The notes below the pieces were generated by a model. It was given only the letters and a program-made list of their open reading frames with translations, ran no database searches and was not told where the DNA came from. Below are positions 16,001 through 31,000 of a stretch of 32,308 nt of DNA, in pieces; within the stretch, counting starts at the first letter, position 1; every line of letters begins with the position of its first letter. The DNA lies in assembly GCA_937858365.1 (NCBI GenBank), contig CALLYK010000390.1, positions 1 through 32,308 of the forward strand. The letters run 5' to 3'. The position numbers and the translations under genes are program-made. This DNA is from an uncultured Isosphaeraceae bacterium (GTDB taxonomy: Bacteria; Planctomycetota; Planctomycetia; Isosphaerales; Isosphaeraceae).

Positions 16001-19000
16001 GGCGATCGCCACTGGGGGCAACACATTCGCGATGGGCGGACACAATTCGCTTCCGTATTCACCATTCACGGGCCTCCTGGATGAGGTCGGCATCTTCAAT
16101 CGGCCCCTCACGGGGGCCGAGGTGGCCTCGATTTTCAATGCCGGCAGCCAGGGCAAGGGACTGGGCAATGATACTGGCGTCCAGCTCGACTCAGGGGCCA
16201 CCGGCAACACGATAGGTGGTGCCACGGCCGCGGCCCGAAACGTCATCTCGGGGAACAAGGACGCCGGCGTGGTAATCGATTCATTCACGACCGGGAATGT
16301 CATCGCGGGAAACTTCATTGGCACCGACGCGGCCGGCACGGCCGTCGTGGGCAATGAGCAAGGTGTGTACAGCATTGGCACAAGCAACACAATCGGCGGC
16401 CTGACCGACACCCCCGGCATGGCCCCCGGCAACCTGATCAGCGGAAACGGGGTCAATGTCTGGCTTTTCGGGACGGCGGACGTCGTCGCGGGGAACCTGA
16501 TCGGCACCGACCTCTCCGGGACGATCGGCTTTTGGAGCAATCGTCAGGGCTACGGCGTGAGCATCAACGCAGGCGTGAACAACACGATCGGCGGTCTGAG
16601 TACCCAGGCGCGGAACGTCATCAGCGGCCAAGACGTGGGGATCACGCTGTACGTGGGGGCCAGCGGCAACGTCGTGCAGGGCAACTTCATTGGCACGGAT
16701 TCGGCGGGAACGAGTGCGGTTGCCAACGGTACGGGTGTCTGGTTTCTATCTGATGCCTCGAACAACACGATCGGCGGGTCGACCGCGACCTTCGGCACCG
16801 GCGCGGGGAACGTGATCTCGGGCAACACGACAGGGGTGCTGGTCCAAGACTCGGGTACGACGGGCAACAAGGTCCAGGGGAACATCATCGGGGCCAACGC
16901 GGCGGGCACGGGCGCGGTCGCCAATGATCGCGGCGTCCTTTTCGACGTCGGCACGTCGGGCAACCTCATCGGCACCGACGGCGACGGCACCAACGACGCC
17001 ACCGAAGGCAACCTCATCAGCGGTAACACGGGTGCTTTCGGCTACGGGGTGCATTTTTCCCAGAGCAGCAATAACGTCCTCGCGGGCAACTTGATCGGCA
17101 CGAGACTGGGCGGCGCGATCGCCTTGCCGAACACGTTCGGCGTGGTGGTCAACTTCAGCTCGACCAACAACCGCATCGGCACGAACGCCGACGGCACCAG
17201 CGACACGTTCGAGCGGAACACCATCAGCGGCAACTCGAACGCCGGCATCTGGGTCGCGGCCTCGTCGGCCACGAAGATCGCGGGCAACTACATCGGTGCG
17301 GACTCGTCGGGGCTGTCGGCGGTCCCGAACACGACGTACGGCGTCCTTCTCAATTCCGGAGCGTCGAACAACACCATCGGCGGCGTGACCTCGGTCGCTC
17401 GTAACGTCATCAGCGGCAATACCGGCTCGGGCGTCTCGATCACGGGCGCCTCGACCACGAACAACCTGGTGGCCGGCAATTTCATCGGCGTAGACCAAGG
17501 AGGGAACACTCAGCTCGCCAACGGCGGCTACGGCGTGATCATCTCCGCGTCGGGGGTGGTGTCCAACACGATCGGCGGCCTGACCGGCACCGTTGGCAAC
17601 CCCGCTCCCGGCACGGCCCCGGGCAACGTCATCAGCGGCAACACGAGCTACCAGATCTGGCTCGCCTCGTCGGGCCAGACGGTGCAGGGCAACATCATCG
17701 GCCTCGGGGCAGACGGCTCCACCGCGATCGGCGCGTCGTCGGCCGGGCTGGGCGACTCGGGCATCAACAACAGCCTGATCGGCGGTAATGACGCTCGGGC
17801 GCGAAACGTCATCGGCGGCCTCACGACCCCCATGTACCTCGGGGCCGGCTCGGGCACGCAAGTCCTGAACAACTACATCGGCACCGACGTCGGCGGCACG
17901 CTGAATCGGGGCGGTCAATCCTACTTCTACGGCACCACCAACATCGCCTTCGGCGCGGCCGGGGCGGGGAACGTCTGGGTCGGGAGCAGCGGCACCGGCT
18001 ACACCATCCGGGGCTACGGCGACGGCTGGTCGTTCAAGGGGAACCGCTTCGGCACCACGGCCGACGGCACGGCCCCGCTCCTCGGCTTCTCGGGCGTCAT
18101 CAACACGCAGGGGAACAACGTCACCGTCGGCGGCACCGCGGCCGGCGAGGGGAACCAGTTCGCCGACTCGCTCGCCATCCGGAACGGCACGAACGCCACG
18201 GTCCTCGGCAACACCTTCGGCCTGAACGCCGCCGGCAACGCGGTCCTGACGGGCTCGACCGCGTCCCTGGCCTTCTACCGGTTCGGCTCCGCGACGGTCG
18301 GCGACGGCACGGCCGCCGGCCGGAACGTCTTCGCCAGCGCGAGCTCCTATGCCGTCGTGGACGAGGGATTCGGCGCCGACGGGAGTTCGATCCGGGGCAA
18401 CTATTTCGGCACCAACACCGCCGGCACCGCCACCCTCGGCTCGCTCCAGTACGGCGTCTGGGTCGAGGCCTCGGCCACGAACACGACGGTCGACGGCAAC
18501 GTCGTCGGCAAGGCGTCCGTCGCGGGCGTCTTCATCGACGGCAACCACACCCCGTTCGCCCTCCCCGACACGGGTGTCGCCTGGTTCAAGGCGGAAGGGA
18601 ACTTCGCCAACATCGCCGACTACCAGACGTCCGGCGCGGCGTTCGGCACGGTCTCCTTCGGTAGTGGAGTGGCCGGCGGCCAGGCGTTCCAGTTCAGCCG
18701 GACCACGCCCGGCTACGTCCGGTCCGAGCACGCGGCCAGCTACACGCTCAACGCCACGGCGGTGACGGTCGAGGGCTGGGTCAACCCAGCGAGCCTGCCG
18801 ACCGCCGGCCAGGAATACTATATCGGCAGCAACAACGCCGCGAGCGACCCGAACTACGCGCTGTTCCTGACCAACACCGGAGTCAACGTCCGGCTTGGTT
18901 TCCGATATCACACCACCACCGGCTCGCAGACCGCCACCAGCGCCGCGCTTCCCTTCGGCACCGGCGCCTTCCACCACGTCGCGGTCACGGCCGACGGGAC

Positions 19001-22000
19001 GAATGTCAAGTTCTACGTCGACGGCAGCCTGTTCGACTCGGTGGCCGTGGTCGGCACGCCGACGACCTACGGCACCAATAACGCCGGCGACCCGAACATC
19101 CAGCTCTTTATCGGCGGCGGCAACTCGGGCGCCTTGACGTTCGACGGCAAGGTCGACGAGTTGGCCGTTTACAACCGCGCCCTCACCGCCGCCGAAATCA
19201 ACCGGATCTTCACCATCGGCGGTGCCGACAAGGGCGGAAGCTGGACGCGCAACACGACGATCACCGGCAACATCATCGGCCTGCTCGCCGACGGCACGAC
19301 CGCCGGCGCAGTCACCGGCGACGGCATCCGCATCGACAACAGCGAGTCGAACACGATCGGCGGCACGACCGTCGCGGCCCGCAACGTCATCGCCAAGGCC
19401 GGCGGCGACGGCATCAAGCTCCTCAATAAGTACGCCCGCTTCAACGTCATCAGCGGCAACTACATCGGCACCGACGCCACGGGCGCCAACGACCGGGGCA
19501 ATACCAGCTACGGCGTCGAGTTCACCACCAGCGCCGCCGGCAACACCATCGGCGGGCTGACGGCCACTCCCGGCACGGGCGCGGGCAACGTCATCAGCGG
19601 CAACGACGCCGGCGGCATCCACCTGCTGACCGCCAACAACACGGTGCAGGGCAACATCGTCGGCCTGACCGCCGCCGGCACGGCCAAGCTCGCCAACACC
19701 GGCCACGGCGTCCACGTGCAGGACGACGGCAACATCATCGGCGGCACGGCGGCCGGGGCGGGCAACGTCCTCAGCGGCAACACCCAAGACGGAGTCTATT
19801 TCGGCGGCGTCCTCACAAGCCTGACGGTGCAGGGGAACTTCATCGGCACCGACGTGACCGGGACCGCGGCGCTGGGCAACTCCAACGACGGCGTCGAGGT
19901 CGTCAACTCCAGCGGCGCCCTGATCGGCGGCCCGACGGCGTCGGCCCGCAACGTCATCTCCGGCAACGGCGTGATGGGGGTGCGCATCGCCGGCAACCTC
20001 CGCAACGGCAACACGGTGCAGGGGAACTACATCGGCACCGACGTGACCGGCGCCGTTGCCCTGGGGAATGCCCAATACGGCATCCAGGTCCTCAACAACT
20101 CGAACAACGTCGTCGCCGGGAACGTCGTCAGCGGAACGACGGGCGCCGGCTCCATCGGCATCGACATCATCGCGACTGCCGGCAGCATGACCGGGAACGT
20201 CGTGCTCGGCAACTTCGTCGGCACCAACGCCGGCGGGACGGCCGCGCTGCCGAATGCCAATGTCGGCATCTACGTCGAGACCACCGGCAGCGGCACGCTG
20301 ACGAACACGACCATCGGAGGCACCACGGCGGCCGACCGCAACATCATCAGCGGCAACGCCGGCAACGGCGTGCAGATCTCGGGCGCAGGCACAACGGGCA
20401 CGCTGGTCGAGGGCAACTACATCGGCACGAACGCCTCGGGCGCCGAGCCGATCGGCGGCCAGGTCGGCTGGTACAAGGGGGAGCTCAACGAGTACGACGC
20501 GACCACCAATGCGCGAATCGGCTCCTATTCCACGACGTCCGTCTCTTTCGTCACCGCCAAGGTGGGCAGCGGCTTCAACTTCAACGGCACCGGCCCGGTC
20601 GCCACGTCGCGGACCGTTTCCTATGCCACGGGCGCGAGCTTCGACCTTTGGTTCCGGACGTCCAGCGCCTCGGGCACCCTGGCGGCCGATGGGGGCGTCG
20701 GCACGAATCGCGGCATGGGCCTATTCGTCGAAGGGGGCAACCTCGTCCTTCGCGGCAGCGATGGCACCGGCACCCCCAACTTCACGATCATCGGTCCGGC
20801 CGTCGCCAACGGCCTTTTCCACCACGTCGCCGCGACCTGGACGGGTGACACTTCCGCCAACGGCGTGAAGCTCTATCTCGACGGCGTCCTCGTGGGCCAG
20901 GCGACGGCCCTGTCGGCGATCGCCACCGGGGCGAACTCGTTCGCGATGGGCGGACACGGCACGCTGCCGTACCCGCTGTTCACGGGCGTCTTGGATGAGG
21001 TCGGCCTCTTCAATCGGCCCCTCTCGGGGCCCGAAGCGGCCGCGATCTTCAGCGCCGGCGGCCAGGGCAAGGGCCTGGGCAATCGCGGCGTCGGCGTGAA
21101 GCTCGACTCGGGCGCCACGGGCAACACGATCGGCGGCACCACGGCGTCGGCCCGCAACGTCATCTCGGGGAACGCCCAGGACGGCGTGCGGATCGCCGGG
21201 ATGACGGCCAGCGGGAACGTTGTCGCGGGGAACTTCATCGGCACCGACGCGGCCGGCACGGCCGTCGTGGGCAATGACCGCTGGGGCGTCTCCAGCGACG
21301 GCTCGAACAACACGATCGGCGGCCTCACCGCCACCCCCGGCACGGCCCCGGGGAACGTGATCAGCGGCAACCCGATCAACGTCCAACTCAGCGGGACGGC
21401 GGACGTCGCGGCGGGCAACCTGATCGGCACCGACCTCACCGGCACGATCGGCCTCTGGGGCGGTCGCCAGGGGTCCGGGGTGAGCATCGCGGGCGTGAAC
21501 AACACGGTCGGCGGTCTCAGCACCCAGGCGCGGAACGTCATCAGCGGGAACGGCACGGGGATCGGCATCGGCGGCGTGGGCGTCAGCGGCAACGCCTACC
21601 TCAACAACTACATCGGCACCGACATCACCGGCGCGGTGGGCCTGGGCAACGGCGGCTACGGGGCCTACTTCTACAACACCGGGGCGAACAACACGTTCGG
21701 CCTGCCGGGCGCGGGCAACGTGCTGGCGGCGAGCGGCTCCTACGGGATGCTCGTCGCCTTTTCTCCCAACCTCACCATCCAGGGGAACAAGATCGGCACC
21801 AACGAAGCGGGCACCGCCGCGCTGCCGAACAATCCCTACGGCCTGGTGCTGACCTACGTCGACGGCATTCAGATCGGCGGCACGGCGGCCGGGGCGGGGA
21901 ACCTCATCAGCGGCCACTCCGGTACGGCGATCGACCTCAGCTCATCGACGGGCGCCACCATCCAGGGGAACAAGATCGGCACCGACGTGACGGGCACCGT

Positions 22001-25000
22001 CAGCCTGGGCGGCGGAGGGGGCATCTCCCTCTCTCGATACACCACGGGCGCGACGATCGGCGGCACCACGGCCGCGGCCAGGAACATCATCAGCGGGCTC
22101 TCCGCCCAAGGGATCGTCTTCAGTGGCCACGGCAACGAGAACAACGTCGTCATTGGGAACTACATCGGCGTGGCGGCCGACGGCGCAACCGCCATGCCCA
22201 ACAACTCCTACGCGGGCGTTTATGTTTCGGGCTCGGCCCGCGACAACACGATCGGCGGCACGGCCCCTGGCGCGAAGAACGTCATCAGCGGCAACAACAC
22301 CGACGGCGTCAAGATCGACGGCACGGGATTGCCCGATTACACGCCCGCCTACTACAAGGCCGACGGCAACACTCAGAACACGGCCGCCACACCGGTTGGC
22401 TCGGCGACTATTCTTGGCGGCGTCACGTACGGGCCCGGCAAGACCGGTCAGGGGTGGCGGTTCACGAATACGGTCGGCCAGCGGGTGACGCTGCCCAACA
22501 CCGCCGGTTACCTATCGTTGACCACCGGCACTGTCCAATCTTGGATCAACCTGAACAGTCTGCCGGCCGCCGGTACGAGATTCGTCGTGGCCTCGCGGGG
22601 CTACTCAGCCGCGCCGGCGAGTGAGAACTTCGGGCTCTATGTAAACGAGAACGGCGGCCTAACGTTCCGCTGGCACAACCCGGCGATCGGCGGGGGAGGC
22701 TTCGGTCAAGCCGACTCGACGGCCGGCCTCCTGACGACGGGCACCTACCATCACGTCGCCGTCACGATCGACGGGATGTACGTCAAGTTCTTCATCGACG
22801 GCGCGGCGGCGGGCCAGTCCGTCATGGTCGCGCCACTCGTCGTCACGGCCACGGGCGACGTCGAGGTCGGCGGCCTGGCCAACGACCCGGCCACGCGGTT
22901 CGATGGTCTCATCGACGAGATGGCGATCGGTTGGTACCCGCTGGCTGCCGACGACATCGCGCGGATCTACGCGAACGCCGGCCAGGGGACCGACCTGGGC
23001 GGCAGCGGCACCACGGGCATCGTGGTGCAGGGGAACATCATCGGCCTGAACGCGTCCGGGACGAGCGCCGTGCCCAACACGGCCTCGGGCGTCTACATCA
23101 CGAAGTCGAGCGACAACACGATCGGCGGCACAGCGGCGGCCGTCACGCGGACGATCAGCGCGGGGGGCCTTCTCGGCACCGGGCGGGTGCCTCAGGGAAT
23201 CGTCACGGCCGCCAACGGCGATCTCTACGTTGGCTCGTACGACACCGGCAACCCGATCGGCAACGGGCAGGTCTTCCAGGTCAACCCCGTCACCGGCGCG
23301 CAATCGCCGGTCGCCTCGGGCGGCCCCTTGAACATCATCGGACCCATGGCGCTGGACGCCTCGGGCAAGCTGATCGTCGTCGACGTCGATACCTCGGGGC
23401 CTGTCTGGGTCTATCGCCTGGTGTCCATCGACCCGGCGGTCCCGGGCGGCAACCCGACCGTGCTGACCACGACCGGGGCCTCCTGGTCGAGCCTGTACGA
23501 CATTCAGCGCGAGCCCTCGGGGACCTTCGCGCTGGCCGACGGCGACGGCGGCAAGATCCTTCGCTTCGACGCCGCGACGGGAGTCGTGACGACGATCGCG
23601 TCGGGCCTGCTCGGCCCCACATCGCTGGCGATCGCCCCCGACGGCACGATCCATGCGGTCGACCGGCAGAACGGCGTGCCCAACAGCGCGCGGGTTCTGC
23701 GAGTCCATCCCGTCAGCGGGCAAGCGACCGTCACCAGCCAGGGCGGATACCTCTACGCGCCGGCCGCCCTCTTGCTCTCGCCGCGCGGGAGCCTCTACGT
23801 CGTCGACTACCAGAACACCGCCGGTTTCCCCGGCCGGGTTTACACGATCGACCCGTCCAACGGCGCGCAGGCCCTGGTGATCGAGAATGGCTTCGACCCG
23901 AATTACGTCACGATGGGGAGCACGGGCGACATCGTCTTCACCGACTACGCGGCCGGCTCGGTCTCCCAGCTCCTTCTCAACCCGGCGCGCAACATCATCA
24001 GCGGCAACGCGAGTCAGGGCGTCTGGATCGACGGGGCCGGCAGCACGGGAAACCGAGTCCAGGGTAACTTCGTCGGCATCAACGCCCTCGGCGCAAAGCC
24101 CATCGGCAACGGGGCGTTCGGCATCTCGATCACCAGCGGGGCGTCCGGGAACACGATCGGAGGCACGACCGCGGGGACCGGCAACGTCATCAGCGCCAGC
24201 GCCAACTTCGGCGTCTTCATCACGGGCGCTACCTCGGCTGGAAACCAGATCGAGGGGAACTTCCTCGGGACCGACGCGACCGGCGAACGGGACCAGGACG
24301 TGCTCGGTCAGTCGTTCGGGAACACCCATTGGGGCGTTTGGATCGAGGGGCCGAACAACACGGTCGGCGGGTCGGCGGCCGGGGCCGGGAACCTGATCTC
24401 GAACACGAGCGGACCGGGCACCGACCGCGGCGGCGTGGCCATCATCGGCGGCGACGCGAGCGGGAGCGTCGTCCAGGGGAACATCATCGGCCAGAACGCG
24501 GCCGGCACGCGGTCCCTCGGCACGGCCGGTGGGGCGGTCTGGGTGTCCGGCGCCGCGGACGTCACGATCGGCGGCGCCGCTTCCATCGACCCGACGACCC
24601 ACAAGTTGACCGGGGCCGGGAACCTCCTGTCGGGGATGGCCCCGAACGCCGGCTGGACCGTCTTATTCAACGACGCGCAGAACGCCGTCTTCCAGGGCAA
24701 CCTCGTCGGCCTCGATTCGACCGGGACCCAGCCGGTCGATTTGGCCTTCGTCAGTGTCGTGGTCCAGGGATCGTCCACGAATGCGCGCATCGGAGGCCCA
24801 TCGGCGGCGCTACGAAACGTCATTGCGAACACCGGGGTCGGCATCAAGATCAACCCGGGGAGTGACAACGCGCGCATCGAAGGGAACTACCTCGGCACGG
24901 ACGTGACCGGGACGAACGCGATCACTCCGGTCGGCGGAAACGTCAACGGCATCGAAATCGTGTCCGGTGTCGCGGGGACGACGATCGGCGGGTTGGCCAC

Positions 25001-28000
25001 CGGCGCCGGAAATTTGATCAGCGGTTGGGGTGTGGCCGGCGTCGTCGACGGCGGGGCGTCGGGGACCATCATCCTGGGCAACAGCATCGGCACGAACGTC
25101 ACCGGCGCAACGCCCATCCCGAACGTCACCGGCGTCAACCTGAGTGGGGCCTCCGACACCCGGATCGGCGTGGACGCGGGGGCCCGTGAGGTTCTCGCGT
25201 CGAACGCCTTGACTCGTGCGGGAGGTCTCGCCCGCGCCGGAGACGGCACCATCTTCTACGCGGACAACGATTTCTTCAGCCAGACAGCTTGGGTGTACCG
25301 ATTCGACCCGGCAACGGACCGCCTACGCACTCTTCTGGCCGGCTTCGCCTATCCGTTTCGACTCAACGGCCTCGCGTTGGACAACGCCGGGAGCCTGATT
25401 GTCGGCCTCATGAATGATGCGTCGGGGCTTGGCGGGTTGCTCCGCATGGACCCGACCACGGGCAACTACACGACGCTCTCACCCGTGGGCACGTTCGGTC
25501 CAATCGCCGCAATCTCGGTGGACCCCGTGAGCGGCGATTACTACTTGGCGGACCAGGACCCGAGCACGGGGAACGGCCGCGTCGTCCGGGTCGACCAGGC
25601 GACCGGCGCGATCGTCGGTCAGACCGAGGGCGGCAACTTCAACACGCCGTCCGACCCGAACGGAGTGCCCAGCGGTCTGACCTTCAACCAGAGCGGCCAG
25701 CTCTTCGTGTCGGCCTCGTCCGACCCCGGCGGCCCGCAGAGGATCGTCCGCATCGCCCCCGCCACCTTGACGCAGACGCTGGTCTTTCAGGACACCACGC
25801 TTGACCCCTTCGGCGCGATCGCCGCTCAGTCCGACGGAAAACTCCTGGTCGCCGCAGGCGCGGGCATCATCCGCGTGGACCAGGCGACGGGCGCCTGGAC
25901 GAACGTCTGCGACTTGAGCGATCCCCCGTTCATTCATCTTAGTGGTTTCGCGATCGAGTCGGACAACACCCTGATCGCGACCTTCAACGGCTTCATCGGC
26001 AGCGGGCGACTGGACCGAGTGGCCGTCCGGTCCGTCGGCAACCTGATTAGCGGAAACACCGGTGCCGGAGTGAGCGCCCAATACTCAAGCGGCGTCGTCC
26101 TCGCGAGCAACTTCATCGGCACCGACGCGGCCGGTGGCGCCGCGGTCCCGAACGGCGGCGTCGGCGTGGTCTTAGGTGTGGGCAATACGGGCTGGACGAT
26201 CGGCGGCGTTACGGCGGGCGCCCGGAACGTCATCAGCGGCAATGACGGCGGCGTCGCGATCACGCAATACGGTAACTCCTTCAACGTGATCGCGGGGAAC
26301 TATATCGGCACCGACGCCGCCGGTCTCCACGCCATCCCGAACGCTCGGGGCGTCGCGATCGACGGTCAGAACAACCCGAACAACACGATCGGCGGCGCGT
26401 CGGCCGGGGCCCGGAACCTGATCTCCGGCAACACCCGCTTCGGCGTCTGGCTGTACACGACGAGCAACCAGACCGTCATGGGCAACTGGGTCGGACTCGA
26501 CGCCACCGGAAACGCGGCCATCCCCAACCTGGAGCACGGCTTGCTCCTGTACGACGGGACCCACGATTGCAGCGTCATCGGCAATGTCATCAGCGGCAAC
26601 TCCAGCGGCCTCACGTTTATCTACAACGCTAACGCCAACGTCGTCCGCGGCAACCTTATCGGCACGAACTCCGCCGGCACGGCGGCCGTGCCCAACGTCG
26701 TCGGGATCTCGGTCGTCGAGGGCTCCGCGAACAACACGATCGGCGGTCTCACGCCGGCCGACCGGAACGTCATCAGCGGCAATACCGGCGTGGGGGTGGG
26801 CCTCGGCGGGGGCGACTACTACCCCGACGCGCCCAACAACCAGGTCCTAGGCAACTACATCGGGACGGACGTCACGGGGTCGCTCCCGCTGGGCAACGTC
26901 TTCGGCGTCAGAATCGACGCCAAGCCCTGGGGCGATGTCAACGGCAACGTGATCGGCGGGACGGACCCGGGCGCCGGGAACCTCATCAGCGGCAACACGA
27001 CGGGGATCGGCCTTTACGGCACGTCGACCTCGTATGTCAGCGGGGGCGGCATTCTCGGCAACTTCATCGGGACCGACGCGACGGGCTCACAGCGCGTGCC
27101 CAACGTGACTGGGATCGAAGTGGGCGACGGCCGCGTGAATGTGCCGATCGGCGGCACGGCCCCCGGTTCGCGCAACATCATCAGCGGCAATACCGGAAGC
27201 GGACTTTTCCTTTACGCGTCGCCCGGCCCGATCCGGGGGAACTCCATCGGCACGGACGTCACCGGCACGAAGGCCGTCCCGAACGCCGACGGCATCAGTA
27301 CCCTGAACGCCATCGGCGTGACGATCGGCGGCACTCAGCCCGGAGAGGGAAACCTGGTCTCGGGGAACTCTAGGGCCGGCCTCTATCTGAACGGCGCCTC
27401 GACGGCGTTCGTCGCCGGCAACGTCATCGGCCTGGATTCCACGGGGGCGAAGGCCTTGCCCAACCAGAGTCACGGCGTCGCGGCCTTCGGCGTCGGCGGC
27501 CAATACACGATCGGCGGCGGAGCGCCGGGTTCGCGCAACGTCATCTCGGGCAATCTCGGCTCGGGGATTGCGATGCAGGTCCTGGGCGGGTCGAGCGTCC
27601 TGATCTCGGGCAACTTGATCGGCACCGACACAGCGGGTCAGAAGGCGGTCGGCAACGCGGTCCAGGGGATCGACGTGGCCCCGAGCACCGGGACCATCAC
27701 GATCGGCGGCACCGGCCCGCTGGCCTTCAACGTCATCTCGGGGAACGCCCGGAACGGCATCGCGATCGCCTCGGGCAACGTCACGGTCCTCGGCAACCGG
27801 ATCGGGACCGACGCGACCGGCAGCTTTGAAATCGGCAATCTGGGCGACGGTGTCCATCTCACGGGGTCGGCTGCGGCCGGCGACCTGATCGGCGGGACGG
27901 CCCTCGGCGCCGGGAACTTGATCTCGGGCAACCTCGGCAACGGCATCAAGCTCGATGGCGCGAGCGGCGTGCTCATCCAGGGGAACTTCATCGGCACCGA

Positions 28001-31000
28001 CCTCAAGGGCATTAAGGCCCTGGGCAACCAGGCCCACGGCATCCACGCGTATTACTCGCCCAACAACACGATCGGCGGTCCGGCCGCCGGGGCGCGGAAC
28101 GTCCTCTCGGGCAACGGTTACGAAGGGATCGCGCTGGAGGGTCTGACGCCGACCGGTCTCTACACAAGCGCGGCCTCGGGTAACCGGGTCCAGGAGAACT
28201 ACGTCGGCACCGACGTCTCGGGCACGGCCGCGTTGCCGAATTCCGGCTTCGGCATTTACGTCCAGGCGCCTTCGAACACGCTCCTGGGGAACACGGTCGC
28301 GTTCAACGCCACGACGGGCATTAGAGTCGTGGGCGGCACGGGCAACCGGATCAGTCAAAACGCGATCTTCCGCAACCGGGGCCTCGGCATCGACCTGGGC
28401 AATCCCGGCGTGGGCGGCACCAGCGGCGTGAACAACGACCAACCCTTCCCCGTGATCTCCGGCTTCACCGTCAACGGCCCCAATGTGGTCGTCACCGGCG
28501 CGGTGACCGCGGCGCCCAACACGACCTACACCATCGAGCTGTTCAACCTCGACTCCCTCAACACGGCGACGATCTTCACTCAGAACGGGCTCATCTCCGC
28601 TTACGGGGAGGGGCGTTATTTCCTGGGCGCCACGAGCGTCACGACGGGGGGGGCGGGGGTCGGGGCCTTCAGCGTCACGCTGCCCTTGAACGGTCGCGCC
28701 GCACGCTTCCTCACGGCCACCGCGACCGACCCCTCCGGCAACACTTCCGAGTTCTCCCTCGACTATGGCATCAACCGCGCGCCGGTCGCGAAGGCCGGCC
28801 CCGACCGTACGGTGAACGAAGGGGCCGCCACGTTCCTCGACGCCCGCGCCTCGACCGACCCCGACGGCGACGCGCTCGCCTACACCTGGGACTTCGGCGA
28901 CGGCTCGCCGACTGTTACGGGCGCGACCCCCGTACATCGCTTCTATCTGCCCGTCGGCACGAACGAAACGTCGCACACCTACACCGCGACCTTGACCGTG
29001 AACGACGGCTTCGGCGGCGTGAGCACGGCGGTCACGCACGTGACCGTCCTCAACGTCGCCCCCGTGTTCATCGACCAGTCGTTCGGCCCACCCTCCGTGA
29101 TCGTGACGCCGGACACCCCCGCCGACGGCTTCGGCAACAGCGTCGCGGCCGTGGACGACAACATCGCCGTCGGGTCCGCCGCCTCGACCGTCGGCGCGCT
29201 GGCCGGCGCGGGCCTCGTCCGCCTTCATGATGCGACGGGCCTTCTCCTACGCGCGTTCCAATCGCCCGCCCCGGTCGCCAACGGCGCCTTCGGCACGTCG
29301 GTCGCGGCGGTCGGTAACAACCTGCTCATTGGCGAGCCGGGCGCCAACGGGACCGGCCTGGCCTATCTGTTCGACGCCAACCCCGACAGCCCGACCTTTG
29401 GCGCTTTGCTCAAGACCTTCGCCGACCCGACGCCCCAGCCGGGGGACCAGTTCGGCCTCGCCGTCGCCGCGCTCGGGACCAAGGTTCTAGTCGGCGCGCC
29501 CGCCGCCGGCATTCCCGCCACCCCGGGCCTGGGCCACGCCTATGTTTTCGAGGGCAACCCCAAGGCCCCCGACTTCGCCAATCCAGCGCCCCTGCTCACG
29601 CTCAGCGACCCGCTCCTGGCCCTCGGCACCCGCTTCGGCGCCTCGTTGGCCTCCGTCGGCGGCGACGTCCTCGTGGGCGCCCCCCGGGCGTCCGACGGCG
29701 TGGGCGCCGCCTACCGCTTCCGCGCTACCGACGGCGCCCCGCTCCAAGGCTACTTCAGCCCGACCGGAACCTTCGGCATTGCCTTCGGCCAGGCGGTCGC
29801 GGCCGTCGGCGAAAACGTCCTGATCGGCGCGCCGAACGAAGACGGCGGCGCCGGGGCGGCCTACCTCTTCGTCGGGGCCAACCCGGCCCCCTTGATGACC
29901 TTCGCCCAGCCCGATAATGGGGGCGGCCTCTTCGGTTACGCCGTCGCCGGCACGGGCACGACCGCCCTGATCGGCGCTCCCTTGGCCACGCTGGGCAAGG
30001 CGAGCGCGGGGGCCGCGTACCTCTTCGACGCAGACCCGGCCTCGCCCACCTTCGGCCTGCCCTTGACCTCCGTGCTGGGACGGACGCCGACCCCGGGCGA
30101 CCTCTTCGGCGCGGCCGTCGGCTTCAACAACCTCGACCTCCTCGTCGGCGCTGGGGTCAACGCCGCGCTGGCCCCCCAAGGCCAAGGCGCCGGCGCCGTG
30201 TACGACTTCCCGCAAGACGCGCCGGTGACGATCAGCTCGCCGGTGAGCTTCGTGATCGACCCGGCCCACGCCTCCGTCAACCTGAGCGGGACCTTCTTCG
30301 ACCCGGGGGTCGCCGAACCTCACACCGTGCGGGTCGACTGGGGCGACGGCTCGGCGTCGACGACCACCGTCGTCCCTGGCGGCGGCTACGCCTTCTTCGC
30401 CTCCCACGCCTATTTGCAGGACTCGGGCGACAAGCTGCCGATTACGATCACGGTGGACGACCGCCACGGCGGCCGGGCGACGTACACCCAACTCGTGCGC
30501 ATCAACCCCGTGCCCGTCACGATCAACCCGTTGCAGTTCTCGGCGAACCCGATCAACGAGAACGACACGGTGCAAGTCACGGGCGGCTTCGCCGACCCGA
30601 ACTCGACCAACCCCCACACGGCCGTGATCGACTGGGGCGACGGCACCGACCAAACGATCGTCCAGCTCGCCGCGGGCGTCTTCACGTTCCATGGCTCGCA
30701 CAAATACCTCGATGATTCGGCCGCTGGGCCGAGCTACTCGGTCGTGGTCACGGTGAGCGACAGTCAAGGAAAGATCGCCGCCCTGACCTCGCCGATCACC
30801 GTGCGCAACGTGTCTCCCGCGCCGACGTCGTTCAGCCTGGACCGGACCACGATCACCGAAGGGGGCGCCGTCAAGGTCACGGGCGCGTTCACCGACCTCG
30901 GCACGTTCGACACGCACACGGTCGGCATCGACTGGGGCGACGGCTCGCCGATCACGCCGCTCGTCCTGCCCCTGGGCGTGACGACTTACACGGCGTCGCA

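Noticed and set aside
16746-20075. Minus-strand open frame of 1,109 codons
   Set aside because: It is antisense to the in-frame giant gene. The translation is a low-complexity Val/Ala/Asp/Arg mix with no domain, as expected opposite GC-rich repeats; the plus frame has clear beta-helix and LamG motifs.
22659-24602. Minus-strand open frame of 647 codons
   Set aside because: It is antisense to LamG 4 and propeller 1, with Arg/Asp/Gly-rich translation and no family features.
14750-28200. Regularly recurring short motifs considered as a CRISPR array or transposon repeats
   Set aside because: The periodic sequence is in frame, varies at codon level and encodes beta-helix rungs; there are no fixed-length spacers or exact repeats.
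27087-29228. Minus-strand open frame of 713 codons
   Set aside because: It is antisense to well-defined helix rungs and the PKD domain; no protein motifs.
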